Shown: positions 1-10,904, counted from the first letter of the stretch. The stretch is 64,000 bases of DNA from Breviolum minutum Mf 1.05b.01 (GCA_000507305.1 DF240995.1:28151-92150); one strand, 5' to 3'. The notes: generated from the sequence alone by a model not told the origin. A program made the numbers and translations.

Positions 1-630
1 GTAAGGCTGGGGCCCAACCTACCAACACCCCAGACGCAACAAAAAGGGAAGGAACAAAAAAACTACGACCCCCTAAACTACCCAGTTTTGAGTGGTAATT
101 TTCAAGAGAGCTCCATCCGAACAAGTGGGAACTAGAAAATTTTAGGGTGGTATAACTTGGGAGTAGGCCCCTATAAACCTTGACTTTCCACGGTTAGTGG
201 GCCGGGGATAACCCCCAAGGTATAACACCTGTAAAATTGTCCCCAAAAAGGCAAAACAAAAAACCGAAAAAGTATAGACAACCCTGCAACCCTTGCAACC
301 AAATAGCAAAAACGGGTCCCATGATTTCCGGTGGATGTTTGGTTTCCGCCAAGACATGTTCAACCGCAACAATGCGAAACTCTTGGGTTTCTTGGTTGGA
401 GGATCAGCCCAGGACGGACTCGTGGTACGTGGTTCATAACCATGGTGATTTAGTTTGCATCCCCTGAGGGATCGGGTTGTGGGACCCCTTCCTAAATGGC
501 CCAAAAAAACATGGCTTGTAAATCTCCTAGGTTCCATGTATAGTATTTTTGCCTACATTTACCATAAAAATCAACCATTCATTAGGTAAAAAAAGCCAGT
601 CCCAAGGATCCTCTTGGAATGGATATAAAG

Positions 631-751
631 GGGGGTGATCCTCCAAATTGCTGCGGATGGTGATGCCTTCCCTTCAAGCGAGCTGCCAAGAATGGTGGAG
701 TTAAACGGTCGATGGATTGCAACCGTTTCCACCCGGAGGGTATTATTTCAG
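631..751 (+). CDS. Candidate internal exon, unknown protein
   Basis: The frame opens after an AG|G acceptor (AG at 629-630) and runs about 40 codons to CAG|gtgaac. It reads GVILQIAADGDAFPSSEL, then a basic stretch ending RRVLFQ. No family recognised. The bounded open frame and mixed amino-acid content support coding, but no neighbouring exon could be joined to it in phase. Confidence 0.5.
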
Positions 752-810
752 GTGAACCCAAGCATTAGTTGACTCGGGGGTGTATATAGTTCTTTTACAA
801 TGTGCGTTGC

Positions 811-910
811 TAGTACCCAGATGATCCATGGGACTGGTATATTTACCTACACGTACCATAAAAATCACCTAAATGTAGGTAAATATGCCATACATGGATC
901 CTATGGGGTA
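811..910. repeat. Family E palindromic element
   Basis: The element runs from TACCCAGATGATCCATGG to GGATCCTATGGGGTA. Its arms pair through a central segment with mirrored 'tatttacctacatg' motifs. TA lies at both ends. This is one of the commonest families in the window. Confidence 0.7.
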
Positions 911-1008
911 TGAGTTTCTTCTGTCATAGAATCATAGCCATGGGTATCCAATTTGTATCCAATTGCCATTTTTGTGGTTCATTCTAATGATACATCATTC
1001 TAATGATA

Positions 1009-1104
1009 CAGCAAATCAAATATTTTTTATTTTCACCCCTATTGGGGGAAGATTCCCATTTTGACTATATTATATTTTTCGAATAGGTTGAAACCACCAA
1101 CTAG
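1009..1104. repeat. Family F palindromic element
   Basis: The right end is GAAACCACCAACTAG. The interior is the conserved family F core (pyrimidine-rich, 'ttcacccctat', 'ggggaaga', 'ttttgac'). The left arm has diverged. Compare the well-preserved copies at 9411-9511 and 20739-20848. Confidence 0.6.
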
Positions 1105-1494
1105 TTCTTGGATTTAGGGAATATATAAATAGACTCGTGCTTTCAATGACATTCCAAGAACTCGTGGGTAACCCTACATTCCAGGTACGTTCCCCTGATT
1201 ATTGACGACTGCCTTGTAGTTTTTCTAATTTCAGAGAACTTAAGGCATCCCTAAACCCTCAAATGAAAGCAATTCTTCAAAGGTTGTTGCTTGGGGGTCT
1301 AGGGTATGTTCCAAGGGGATGTTGGAAACATCTTAGATTAAAACACTTCCTAGGATTTGCGGATAAAACGGCTACCTGCCGGTTCAAAGTCAAAGGATAG
1401 TAGATATAGTAGTGAAGGACACAAAAAATGAAAGTGAACTGTGATATCATGACAGCTGACAGACATCCAGCCATCAGTTACTGTGATTTCGTGT

Positions 1495-1510
1495 GGGGGG
1501 GGGGGGGGGG
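1495..1510. repeat. Poly-G run of 16
   Basis: Sixteen consecutive G between GTGT and CGCG. It lies in an intron-like stretch with no supported gene. Confidence 0.9.
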
Positions 1511-1745
1511 CGCGAACCCCAGAACATTCCAAACAGGAATGTGTGGTTGGAAATTAGGATCAATGGTTGGTAACTGGATTAGAAACTAACCGTGAGAACC
1601 CAACAACCAACCATTTACTACATAACTGTTACTTAGGTCATTCCAGTATTAATGTATCCTTCAACTGTAGATTCAAAAGACCACTTTCACGCGCGGGGTT
1701 GAGTTGAAAAGCTTCCAAACTCAAATTAGCAGCTGTTATTAATCT

Positions 1746-1861
1746 ACTATTGTTGATGGCTGAAGTCCGGCGGTCATCAGTTGAGGTTGGTAGTTTATCT
1801 CATTATTCATAGGGTTTCATACATCTCATTATTCGCCGGATTTCTGAACCATCAACAGTAC
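1746..1861. repeat. Family G palindromic element abutting a minus-strand donor
   Basis: The arms are CTATTGTTGATGG (left) and CCATCAACAGTA (right). Read on the minus strand the element starts GTACTGTTGATGG directly after the exon ending at 1862, so its first two bases serve as the GT donor. The minus-strand 3' end is CAATAG. Confidence 0.65.
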
Positions 1862-2098
1862 CTTGCAACAAAATTGATACAACCAAAATCCATACAGATT
1901 TGTCGGTAAAATTCTTCAGTTCAGTGAGAGAATCCATCAACACGTGGGCGAAACTGCGGGAATTCTTGTACGTCACTAAGTACCCAATGGCTGCGAGCAG
2001 TGGAAGAGCGAAGATCACTGTTGCAGTCCAGGGTCGCTTGGCAGTAAAATAGTGGTAGTAGTGCGGGGTGTGACGAGCATTCATGAGTAAGAATATGG
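1862..2098 (-). CDS. Candidate membrane-protein exon (minus strand)
   Basis: On the minus strand the frame opens after TTTAG, runs 78 codons and ends CAAG|gtactg at the family G element. It encodes a hydrophobic helix (TVIFALPLLAAIGYLVTY), a polar stretch, then SVWILVVSILLQ. Two membrane segments are likely. The family is not recognised. Exon length (2+234+1) agrees with the proposed splice sites. Confidence 0.5.
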
Positions 2099-2468
2099 CT
2101 AAATTTTCCATATACAAAAACCGAGCAAAGGAGGAATTGAGCAATTGATTGGGGGGTTTGAGCACAATCGACAGGGTATACTAGGTGATGGTTTCAACAT
2201 GTTTCAACGTTTTTTTTCTTTTGAAGTTTCACCCCGAGACTCAACGAAGAACCCATTTGACGACTATTTTGCATTATTTTGCAGCGTGGCCCAAAACCAT
2301 CCACTCCACCCAGTGTTAATAAGGGTTTGATAGCCGGCCTTATTGAAAATGGTGATGAAATTCACTTAATAAATGCCTTATTTCTGAGTGTTTTTTGTGT
2401 GGCATAGCTAGGGATTCTTCCCATTGAAACAAAAACAGTCCATCACAACCAGCCACCCTTCGACCCTG

Positions 2469-2652
2469 GTTGTCCACTTGGAGGATCATCCCACTTCGTA
2501 AGTAGGTAGGATCACCCCCATTTATAAGCCATTTATATAGGCCATTTGGAAGGGGAGCAACCCTAGTTAATCTACTTAGGGGACTTACAATATCTTACAA
2601 TTGCCATGGTTATGAACCACTTATCCAAGTCCTGGGATGATCCTCCAAGCAA
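2469..2652. repeat. Family B palindromic element
   Basis: The arms are CTTGGAGGATCATCCCA and GGGATGATCCTCCAAG, with the family's central 'ataagcc' and 'ccatggttatgaaccact' blocks. It ends three bases before the acceptor of the next plus-strand exon. Confidence 0.7.
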
Positions 2653-2654
2653 AG

Positions 2655-2790
2655 GTTCTTTGAAGGGCTGAGCGAAGCAGCAACAAGCATTCAGAGCGAC
2701 TTTGCTTTTGTGAAGTATCAGTACGAAAACTTCGAGCAGGATCTCCGAACTCAAAAACAGTTGGGCCAGAATCAGAATCATGGGGACGGA
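2655..2790 (+). CDS. Candidate exon, helical protein
   Basis: After AAAG| the frame reads FFEGLSEAATSIQSDFAF and a Gln-rich end (RTQKQLGQNQNH), consistent with a coiled-coil-like helix. No good donor was found and two minus-strand frames are also open, so strand and right end are uncertain. Confidence 0.35.
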
Positions 2791-2881
2791 CTGGCATTTT
2801 GATCTACCACCACGTGGTTTGGTATGATAATATGTTACGTAAAAAATATCTGCAAATATATACCTTACATGACAGTGACAG

Positions 2882-3112
2882 ATGGAGTTGAAGGATGCCC
2901 ACTGTTTTGGTTACGGTTACCTCGCCATGGATGTGACGAATGAATTTGGTGAAGCTTTTTCAATGAAAGGCTCAAAGAAAATTCCAACAGACCTGAAAAT
3001 TGGACGTTTCAGCCCAAAAAGGATCAATATCTCCCTTCCCACCATGGATATCATGGGTGACTTGGATGCGGGATATGGCTGTAGTTTTACCATATGTGAC
3101 TTGTGGATTTAG
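2882..3112 (+). CDS. Candidate coding segment, unknown
   Basis: A 76-codon frame beginning MELKDAHCFGYGYLAMD and passing through LKIGRFSPKRINISLP. No inverted-repeat element overlaps it. No splice sites were verified, so it may be an exon or chance. Confidence 0.28.
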   Translation: MELKDAHCFGYGYLAMDVTNEFGEAFSMKGSKKIPTDLKIGRFSPKRINISLPTMDIMGDLDAGYGCSFTICDLWI

Positions 3113-3403
3113 ACTAGTTTTAGCAAGACATTCTTTCATGGATATCAGTTTGGTGTTTGCTTCAAAGATCTACACTAAGACTAAAATGAAATTCGGAAGC
3201 TAAGCAAATGCTACTTCATGAGCTCTACCCGTGTGAAAGGACATTCACTAAGAGTACACTCCTGAAGACTAACATGGAACCCCCAAAATGAAGGTTTGAT
3301 TCAAATTATGTTCCTTTTCAATTGGGTGATTTTTAGGTTCCATGTTAATTTTCCAGGGTTTTTCCTCATTTCCCCGCCTTCCATGGCCCCATGGTGCTAG
3401 CAG

Positions 3404-3471
3404 GAGGTAGTCAATAAGGCAGAAGAAAAAGCCACAACAGAAGAGACCAAGAAACGCCTAGAGAAGGCGGA
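3404..3471 (+). CDS. Short charged-helix exon
   Basis: AGCAG|GAGGTAG opens the frame EVVNKAEEKATTEETKKRL, and the exon ends GCGGA|gtgagt, a near-consensus donor. It is 22 codons plus two bases. The alternating Lys/Glu pattern fits a coiled coil. No family assigned. Confidence 0.55.
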
Positions 3472-3600
3472 GTGAGTCAATACGATTGGATTGGTTGGGG
3501 TCCGACTTGGTTGGGGTGAGTGAAGTATCTAACCTTATCTATGTTGGTTGGTTGGGGAGACACCCCGAAATTCTACGTTCTTTTTTTTCTACTGTCCGCT

Positions 3601-3703
3601 ACACCCCCGAAAACTAACATGGAACCTGAAAATGATGGTTTTCAATAGGAATCTCCTCTTCCCGGGGTTCATTTTCAGGTTCCATGTTAGTTTTCGGGAA
3701 TGT
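3601..3703. repeat. Family D palindromic element
   Basis: The arms CCCCCGAAAACTAACATGG and CCATGTTAGTTTTCGGG enclose a second mirrored block 'gaacctgaaaatga/tcattttcaggttc'. Confidence 0.7.
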
Positions 3704-3892
3704 AATGGTTAATTGTTGGTTTGGGGCCAAGTGGTTTGGATTCCTAGGACCTAAAGGATGCCCCTTCTGAAAGGGTCCCGTTGTGATTCGATTCGGGGTA
3801 CCTCGATTGAATCCCAGGCAAGCCAGCAATTAACGATTATATAGCTGATTTTGAGATTTTTTGAAATACCCCTCATCTTCCAGTTCCCTATA

Positions 3893-3994
3893 TGGGTGTT
3901 TCCAAAAATAGGGGTACCCCAAAATGGATGGTTTATAATGGAAAACCCTATTAAAATGGATGATTTGGGGGTACCACCATTTTCGGAAACATCC
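3893..3994. repeat. Family H palindromic element
   Basis: GGGTGTTTCCAAAAATAGG and the mirrored end ATTTTCGGAAACATCC flank 'ggtaccccaaaatggatgg' and its inverse. Similar copies lie at 4475-4575, 26640-26752 and 35563-35672. Confidence 0.7.
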
Positions 3995-4078
3995 ATATAT
4001 TTGGAACCTTTGCCTCCCAGGCAAACCAAAATATCAGGTAACGATCGACCCCTCATTCCAAATAAAAATGGAACTGCT

Positions 4079-4223
4079 TGGAGGATCGTCCCAGTTAGGA
4101 AGTGGTTAGTAAGCCCCATTTATAAGCCATGAACAGCCCATTTGGAAGGGGTCCCACAATCCTAGTTAATCTACTTAGAGGACTTACGATTGCCATGGTT
4201 ATTAACCACTGAACCTAACTGCG
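4079..4223. repeat. Family B palindromic element
   Basis: Begins GCTTGGAGGATCGTCCCAG and ends GATGATCCTCCAAGTA. Same interior blocks as the copies at 2469 and 10179. Confidence 0.65.
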
Positions 4224-4609
4224 ATGATCCTCCAAGTAGATGAATACGATTCTTTGCACATAAAAAAGGCAACCAAAAAGTCGATCTATTCGATCCATTC
4301 CCACAGTGCTAAATGGGATGATCCTCCAAGTGGAAGATGATGGATACTTTTATACCACGGGAAAAAAAACTTTCCCTATCACAGCCCTGAAGTTTTGACA
4401 AAAATAGACCCTGACGAGCCATGATGGGACTTTTCCAGACGAGGATGGGCTTCCGGATTCCTATAGGATCCATGTGGATGTTTCCGAAAATAATGGTATC
4501 CCCAAATCATCCATTTAATAGGGTTTTCCATTATAAACTATCCATTTTGGGGTACCCCTATTTTTGGAAACACCTATGTATGCCATGAATAATATAATCA
4601 TATACTTAT

Positions 4610-4717
4610 CTAGGTAATGGTTTCAAATATATTTTTTTACCCCGAACCTTGGGGAAGATGGATCCAATTTGACTTTCGCATATTTTTCAAATGGGTTGCG
4701 GAAAAACCACCAACTAG
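4610..4717. repeat. Family F palindromic element
   Basis: CTAGGTAATGGTTTCAAA at the left and ACCACCAACTAG at the right, with the usual 'ggggaagatggatccaatttgac' core. Confidence 0.65.
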
Positions 4718-5144
4718 CTATATTTGGCTAGAATTTATGGTACATATAGGTAAAAATACCAGTCCCGTGGAATCGGTATGGGTCCTTTGGATGGTAAATT
4801 TAGCTCGGAGCGAGCTGTCCAACTTCCAGGGAGATAACTCATCACCATGTGAGCAGTGATTGAAAACACCCCAACATGATGAAACTTGACCACAGATGTT
4901 CATTGGAAGAAAGCTACAAACAGTTGGAATTCTAAAAAAAAGAACTCTTTCCTTCTGTGGTGATTTAGAATATTGCACCAACTTAGAAACCCTACCAACC
5001 TAGAATCCCACCAAATGGCTCGCCCCTGCAAAAATGGTGCGCTTGGACATAACATGACACACCGGACCTGGAAAGTAGCTGTTTGAAGCTATGTTAAATC
5101 TGAGGGTTGCACCTAGAACCCTATGTGAGCCACTAGTTGTTTAG

Positions 5145-5288
5145 GTTGTTTTTTGGGGATTGATTATACTACCCAGTTATATGGGGATTCTTTCATAAAC
5201 CATGAAAAACAGGATCCCGTCATAAACCAACCACAGGATTGAATGGAAAGTAATAAGTCTGTTTTTTTTTTGTTTTTGGCTCATGTCG
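5145..5288. repeat. Family L element
   Basis: Contains the family L interior ('attatactacccagttatatggggatt', 'caggattgaatggaaagtaa') and ends TTTTTGGCTCA. Better-preserved ends are at 7355-7480, 19819-19965 and 37680-37812. Confidence 0.55.
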
Positions 5289-5304
5289 ATTTTAACTTTC
5301 CCAG

Positions 5305-5406
5305 AAAGTGGCTTTTCAAGTGATGTTTTCATTTGGGGACCAGCCATCATCACCAACCCTTGGTGAATCGGCCCAAAATGTCAGATTTCACGTATTGAAA
5401 GCGTTC
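5305..5406 (+). CDS. Candidate internal exon, unknown protein
   Basis: A pyrimidine-rich tract ends TTTCCCAG|, then 34 codons in phase 0 reach GCGTTC|gtgagt. It reads KVAFQVMFSFGDQPSSPTLG and on to VRFHVLKAF. Good splice sites at both ends make this one of the better small exons. No family recognised. Confidence 0.55.
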
Positions 5407-5780
5407 GTGAGTGGTCTTTAGATGGCGTCAAGTTGCCTGTGTACCTAGGGAAACCAGGGTATCAATCTAAGATACAGTTGGATTCCATTTGTTTGAAAGG
5501 TTCATCACTATATAAGTGCGACCATTGGAGACGAAAATGACTCAAGATGAGAATCTTTAGTTGTCTTTGCACAATTCAAAGTATATCCTCAAGTTTTTTT
5601 TCATGGCTCATTTTTGTTCAGCTGACCTTTTGTTTAAAGGTCCGTTAGAATAACATCTATATGGTCTATATGTATAGTTTCGCCCGCATGATCGATACCT
5701 TGGATCTACCCCTCCACCCAGCAACAGCGGGAGATAAAAGGTTTAGCTTGGTAGTGACGAGCCAGCATCCCGGGCCCCAC

Positions 5781-5886
5781 TGAAAACTAACATGACGATC
5801 GCTCGAAAATTTCCACCATTTGAAGACGTATTTCCTATTTGAAAAATGGGGATTTTCCAATTTATGTCATGTTAGTTTTTCAAGGG
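5781..5886. repeat. Family D palindromic element
   Basis: ACTGAAAACTAACATGACG at the left and TCATGTTAGTTTTTCAAG at the right, ending GGGGAGTA. Open frames follow at 5887-5990 but no single one could be preferred. Confidence 0.6.
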
Positions 5887-6847
5887 GAGTACTTGATATC
5901 CGTTTCTCTGGAATCCGACAGGCGGCCAAACTGGCGCAACCAGGCGGGAAATTTTCGGTTTCATGCATCTTGTTGGGGAAGTGTCCATCGATATGAGAGG
6001 CTCCGGATGCGAAACAGTTGTTCCCTAAGGATCCACGGATTCGTCCTAAGAGTCCAGGAATCATCCCTACATTCCTATTCTTTGCGGATGGGATTGGAAC
6101 CCTAAAAAAATCCTATTCGATCCGGAAGCTGTCTGGAGTCTTAGGGGTCAGGTTGTGAAACTCAAACTCCGTTGAACTCTGATTCCTCCAAATGATTCAA
6201 GAGTTGGATGTCCAACCGGCCCATAAATGAAATGCTCCATGGAATATATTTAGACGTATGCTACCAATTTACCTATGGAATTTCAATCATTCATTGTAGG
6301 TAAGTAAATATGCCAGTCCCATGGATCCGTAGTCGGATTGGGGTGGATGTTGAAAGTGTCCGCATTTTTTTGAAAAAAAACATGTCTTTGTTGAATCATT
6401 AGATATTTGTCTCGTCAATTCTGGAATGGCAGTCATGACTTTTTGGAGGGTTTTGGCTGGTTATATAAGGTCTTAGTGGACTGATGGCTACTATTTTTGG
6501 ACAAATGAAATGTATGAAGAGATTTTTACCTGGATCTTCTGTTTGACTGCAAAAATAATCCAATTTCACGGAGTCCCAAGAAATCTCCGAAAAAAACCAA
6601 TCCAAACGGAGAAACATTTTGAAGATATCTGGTTCAGAGCAATAAGATCATTCTCCATTAGTCCACTACTTAGACTACTTGGTGAATGTCCAAGGACTTT
6701 TGATTTTTGATTTTTTACCAAGGACTGGTGAACCAAATATTACTTGGGATCCCTATTTTAGATTCTTTTGGGATTTGTTGAAGAGCAAGAACCAGGTCAC
6801 ATATGGTTGATGGAAGAAATCCGGCTAACCAGTTGATATAGTAGCTA

Positions 6848-6953
6848 CTGTTGATGGCTGAAATCTTGCACCACCTGGGATGTATAAACCCTGTAAATAG
6901 TGAGATATAGGATTTCAGCCATCAACAGTATCTCGTTATTTACAGGTTTTTTT
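6848..6953. repeat. Family G palindromic element
   Basis: GCTACTGTTGATGGCTGAAATC and its inverse GATTTCAGCCATCAACAGTA. A further half-copy continues to about 7000. Confidence 0.7.
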
Positions 6954-7167
6954 AATACATTCCAGGTGGTTGTTGGGGGTTTCTGAACCATCAACAGTAT
7001 GATTCCATCCGATCACTTTTGACCTTGGTGTCACTTGGGCCATCATGATAAGAGGTACGTAGCTATCCGCCCCGGAATCAACAAACATGGGCAAGAAAAA
7101 TCAGTGAAGCTGTATATTTCCTATGAAACATTATGACAGCCAAAATTTTCCAATTTGTAGCCATGGG

Positions 7168-7352
7168 CCATGAAAACTGCAGGGGTTTTGTGGGTGTTGT
7201 CCAGCTTTTTTTGGTTTGTAAAGTTGCTCCAATTTGTGATGTCTGAACGTTTCCCCAACGATCCAACAGTCCAGTGGAAACTTGGAGCTCGTCGAATATT
7301 GCTCCCCTGCTCCACGGGAACTAGGAAAAAAATTGACCTGCATGGAATTTTT
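7168..7352. CDS. Coding-like patch of unresolved strand
   Basis: Plus frame: a hydrophobic start (GVLWVLSSFFWFVKLLQFV) and a basic continuation. Minus: two frames open over the same bases, for example FDELQVSTGLLDRWGNVQTS. Several frames lack stops, so coding is likely but the strand cannot be chosen without transcripts. Confidence 0.3.
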
Positions 7353-7354
7353 AA

Positions 7355-7480
7355 GCCAAATGAGCCACGAAAAAAAAAACAATATAGGGGATTATACTAC
7401 CCAGTTATATGGGGATTATAATAAACCATTGTAAGGACCCCTATTAACCAACAAGTATAATGGAAAGTAGGAGGTTTTTT
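7355..7480. repeat. Family L element
   Basis: ATGAGCCACGAAAAAAAAA at the left and TTTTTTTTTGTGGATCA at the right around the family L interior. It is an imperfect inverted repeat with poly-A/poly-T inner arms. Confidence 0.6.
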
Positions 7481-7815
7481 TTTTGTGGATCAAATGTATT
7501 ATGGGCAGGTAAATATTTGGCTTGAATTATATGGTAAAGGCAAAGGTAAATATTCCAGTCCCATCCCATTTGAGGATCCTATTTTTCAGGTGTCGTCTTT
7601 CTTTTGAGGTCAAAATGCAAGCAGCTGTTTCTTATTAGTTTTAACTCAAGCTTTCACAGGAACCACGAATAAAGGGCCACTTTCCATTGAATCCTGGCTA
7701 TTTCATATCCTTATTTCATGGTTGATGAAATAATCCTCACATAACTGGGTAGATGTTCATTCCCAACCTATACCCTAAACAAACGTTTGGGCACTTTTTT
7801 TCAATGGACTTCACA

Positions 7816-7930
7816 GGTCTGGACTCAGTTCTGGACTTTATCCAGAAATGTGAAGATCCGTTTCTTGGACAAAAAAAATCCATCACAAAGCAACCAAACG
7901 ACTGGCGAGTCACGAGTTGGTTTTGCGGGT
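7816..7930 (+). CDS. Candidate exon, unknown
   Basis: TTCACAG| is followed by an open frame GLDSVLDFIQKCEDPFLGQK that ends near a GGGTG donor. A second plus frame is also open. The acceptor is good and the donor weak. Confidence 0.35.
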
Positions 7931-8489
7931 GTTTTTTTTTCGTTTTTTCCCCAACAGCTTTTGCTACCCTAGTCTTCCAAATAGCTCCTGAGGTTTGGTG
8001 TTTTAGGCATGTTTTGGAGGTCTAAATACCTCATCACAAGGTGTTTGGTTGGAAGCCTAGGGCTATAGGGGTTCTTGCTTCAAGTCTAGGGGTTGGTGAT
8101 CGCGGAATTTCTGGGTTTGTTGCGGGGAGGGTGTCATCTAGGGTGTCATTGGTGGTGTTGGGCAGGGTGTCACTGAGGGTGTCGTTTGGGATGTTTCTGG
8201 TGGTGTCTGATCGCGGATGTGGCTGAGTGGAAGGTGAAGGTGTTGATAGTGATATTTGATTGTGTCGGGGGAGTGTTGCCCAATCTGTGCCATCTATTTT
8301 GACCTTAAGGCCTTAAGGTAATTTATATCAGATTCATTGATCCATTCCGAGTTTTTTATCCAAATGTTCATATATACCTTCAAAGCATCTCCATTTATGC
8401 GAAATGAACAAAAATCTGGCGCCTTAAAAAAACGTCGCGTTTGAAACCAACAAACGGACCCGCAGGTTACGACGCTTCTTTTCATTCAC

Positions 8490-8569
8490 TGCATGTTGCT
8501 TGGTCGAAACGTGTGGCTTCAGAGGCAGTTCAGTAGGGAAATCCACCTTGGCAAACAGCAGTTTTGCCC
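8490..8569 (-). CDS. Minus-strand exon flanked by a family D element
   Basis: The family D element ending at 8570 supplies the acceptor on the minus strand (CTTCAG|GGGCAAAAC). The frame KLLFAKVDFPTELPLKPHVS then runs 26 codons to CATGCA|gtgaat. Codon use is balanced and both splice sites are plausible. A plus frame over the same bases resembles a P-loop but lacks the first Gly (see rejected list). Confidence 0.5.
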
Positions 8570-8661
8570 CTGAAGACTCATTAAAAGCGCCCCAAAAGGA
8601 AAGGAAGGAGTGTTCCAACTATCATTTTTTTAGGGGCGAGCTGTTAAATTTCAGGGGCGTA
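8563..8661. repeat. Family D palindromic element
   Basis: TTTTGCCCCTGAAGACTCATT at the left and TTTCAGGGGCGTA at the right, with the family D interior ('ccccaaaaggaaagga'). Confidence 0.6.
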
Positions 8662-8850
8662 TGTTTATTCACAAGTAGTTTTCAAGGTAAAGAGCTCCCA
8701 TCTTTTCAACACGCACATTTTGGTGATTGTGATGATGCCCACTTGATCACTGTTACATATCTTACATGGAAAGGGCACAATCCAAAGTATTTGTGAACCC
8801 GGTTTGTTGCTTGTCTTTTTCTGCCCAAGCTTTTTGATTTTTGAGGTTTA

Positions 8851-8955
8851 CCCTCCCTGAAAATAACTTAGCTCCTGAAAATAGGCCGGGCCCCAAAAGG
8901 AAACTTGTCTTCCAACCATCATTTTTCAGGGGGTATGTTAGTTTTAGGGAGGGTA
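8851..8955. repeat. Family D palindromic element
   Basis: TACCCTCCCTGAAAATAAC and TAGTTTTAGGGAGGGTA form near-perfect arms with TA at both ends. The right arm supplies GGGAG| as acceptor for the next exon. Confidence 0.75.
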
Positions 8956-9043
8956 AATTGTTTCTCAAAAAGGCTGCTTCTGGTGGTGGCCGTTTTTGCG
9001 GCCCTTACATGCCATGCGGAAATTCAACGGTGTGAAGTCCAGG
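8952..9043 (+). CDS. Exon encoding a signal-peptide-like segment
   Basis: Starts right at the end of the family D element (GGGAG|GGTAAAT) and ends CCAGG|gtaata. It reads KRLLLVVAVFAALTCHAEI, a basic flank, a hydrophobic core and Ala-x-Ala-like small residues, as in a secretion or membrane leader. No start codon lies in the exon, so the initiator would be in an earlier exon or added by trans-splicing. Confidence 0.45.
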
Positions 9044-9276
9044 GTAATATTCCAAAGGTGCCTGAATTCCTTGCTGCCACGTTGGGACCCCGAAGAAATA
9101 AATACGACCTGATTTGGTGGGAACTTTGGAAGCCCCACCATTGTCCCGAAAAATTAGGAGCCATGTTTATATAGGCTCCCAATATGGTGGTCAAATATGG
9201 TTAATATCAGTCCCTTAATAAGGATAAGGCAAGGCCTTATTTCTTCGGGGGAAACGTGAAACGTGGCATTTGGGAG

Positions 9277-9414
9277 GATGAGGCGCACCCGGAAGATATC
9301 CCAATGATTTTGCGCCACAAAACCGAGGCACTTTATGCACGCCCGGTTTGGATGAAAGCGTCACGGAGGGGCAAACTCTACACTGGAGTGCCGTGGATGA
9401 AGAAAACAAACTAG
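9277..9414 (+). CDS. Candidate exon, basic protein segment
   Basis: TTGGGAG|GATGAGG opens DEAHPEDIPMILRHKTEALY and continues through ARPVWMKASRRGKLYTG. A TAG follows where the family F element begins, so this is either a C-terminus or the true donor lies a few codons earlier. Codon use is strongly coding-like. Confidence 0.5.
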   Translation, partial: DEAHPEDIPMILRHKTEALYARPVWMKASRRGKLYTGVPWMKKTN

Positions 9415-9511
9415 GTGGTGGCAACTCAAATATTTTTTATTTTTGCCCCTACCCGGGAAAATGATCCAATTTGACTAATATTTTTCAAATTGAATTGAAA
9501 CCACCAACTAG
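9411..9511. repeat. Family F palindromic element
   Basis: CTAGGTGGTGGCAACTCAAA and the mirrored TTGAAACCACCAACTAG. Read as an intron it would start GTGGTGG and end CTAG. Confidence 0.75.
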
Positions 9512-10178
9512 CAACGATTGGGAGCAATGGCGGTAATAAAAAACAACACCACTTTTTAAAAGGACCCCCGAAGTTTTTAGGAGCACGGACATTAGCTGGG
9601 TTGTGCATATAGTGATGAGCAAATTGAGCAACAGATGACCATTTTCTCCACTAAATGACGAGCAAATGAGCAATAAGTTGGGGGTTGAGCGCCCACCAGA
9701 TAGAAATCATCGGAATTTGGGTGTGTGGGGCAACATTTGTTTCTCAGCGAAAAACTACATGATGGTTTCAAGCAATTCTCTTTTTGACCCCTAAGTAGGG
9801 AAATCATGTTAGTTTCCGGGGGCGTACCCGGTGTGTTAATGTAAATAGGATGTAAATAGTATTCTGATTTTCTTGCCCGCGATGTTGGAGACGGATTTCC
9901 ACGCGACTGAAAAAACACGTGTTTCAACTGGGTTGATCCACCACCTTGTACTATATACCAAGCCCCAAAACCATGAATATTTACCATAAAAAACCTCTAA
10001 AAATGTAGGTTTTTGGGGCCCATGGTATGTAAATCTTAAGGACAATGGTGGTTCAGAACCCTGGGAGACTGTGCTTTCAATTAGCTGAGGTGCTGAAAAT
10101 TGCACTACTCTGAAGCAAGACTGCGAGTCGATGTTCCTTTGGCGGCCGTGAGAAGTCGTTTTTTTTTCTACTTCCCTA

Positions 10179-10322
10179 CTTGGAGGATCATCCCAGTTAG
10201 TAAGTGGTTAATAACCATGGTTAGTAAGTCCCCTAAATGGGGTTATTCCCCTTGTAAATGGCTGTTCATGGCTTGTACATAGGGGTTACTAACCACTTAC
10301 TAAGTGGGATGATCCTCCAAGT
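10179..10322. repeat. Family B palindromic element (near-perfect)
   Basis: TACTTGGAGGATCATCCCAG and GGGATGATCCTCCAAGTA, with mirrored 'agtaagtggtta' next to each arm. TA at both ends. Confidence 0.8.
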
Positions 10323-10430
10323 AAGGATCATTTGACCCTCCAATCTGGTGAGTTTGAACCTGAATTGTAGGGGTAATGGTTGGTCCTCAAAATGACGCCA
10401 GGCCTTTGAGGGGGAAATCGGATCCTTAGG
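10323..10430. repeat. Family Q element
   Basis: AGGATCATTTGACCCTCCAAT to TTTGAGG and GGATCCTTAG. The second copy is at 37446-37556, showing it is a dispersed family. The stretch to 10520 that follows is open in all three plus frames and one minus frame and is left uncalled. Confidence 0.6.
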
Positions 10431-10651
10431 GTTGGGTGGTTTTAGAACAAAACAACGATTTACTGTACGTATCAGGTCCCAAAAACTTGAAGATTTTTTC
10501 AATTTAAAGATCATTTTGACTTAAATATCCCTGATGTTTTTTTTCCGAAAAAAAACTATGTTTTTCTCATTTTTCTTGCTGTTTTTCCTTTTTTTAAAAC
10601 ACGGAACGTTTTTCTTTTGGTCCAAAAATCCGTAGAAAAACCCACTTATAC

Positions 10652-10845
10652 CTTGGTGAACCACCCGTTCCAGATGAATTTTTCGTCGTGAGAGTTGGGC
10701 CCGATGGATGAAAGGAAACCACGATGTCTCCAAGTGATCGGTGAACCGAATCTCCGTTTAAAACAGATTTTTTTTTATCTTCAGGTTCCAATTTTTGAAG
10801 GTTTGGTATATCAACTGGTAATATAGACCTGATTTTGTCCATCAA
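10652..10845 (-). CDS. Candidate exon, unknown (minus strand)
   Basis: On the minus strand CATACAG| opens LMDKIRSILPVDIPNLQKLE. The frame passes through VHRSLGDIVVSFHPSG and ends TCACCAAG|gtataagt, a good donor. It is 194 nt with consistent phase and no family D or G element inside. No recognised domain. Confidence 0.5.
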
Positions 10846-10904
10846 CTGTATGGCAGACTGTCCAAACCCTTTAAAACAAGTTGGTTTAGATTAAGCATCT
10901 ATAC

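Noticed and set aside
142-537. 131-codon minus ORF and a 76-codon plus ORF on the same bases
   Set aside because: Neither has splice sites or a protein-like composition, and repeat fragments fill the region.
7040-7095. Minus-strand FVDSGADSYVPL resembling a retropepsin active site
   Set aside because: Only a short frame, no flanking protease or polyprotein motifs, and it reads into a family G element.
8041-8226. 61-codon plus ORF rich in Gly, Val and Ser
   Set aside because: It follows a degenerate GGGTGTCA tandem repeat, so the frame is a by-product of the repeat.
8500-8570. Plus-strand GSSVGKSTLANS resembling a GTPase P-loop
   Set aside because: The spacing needs a Gly where there is Arg (R-G-S-S-V-G-K), the frame runs straight into a family D element, and the minus strand gives a better-bounded exon.
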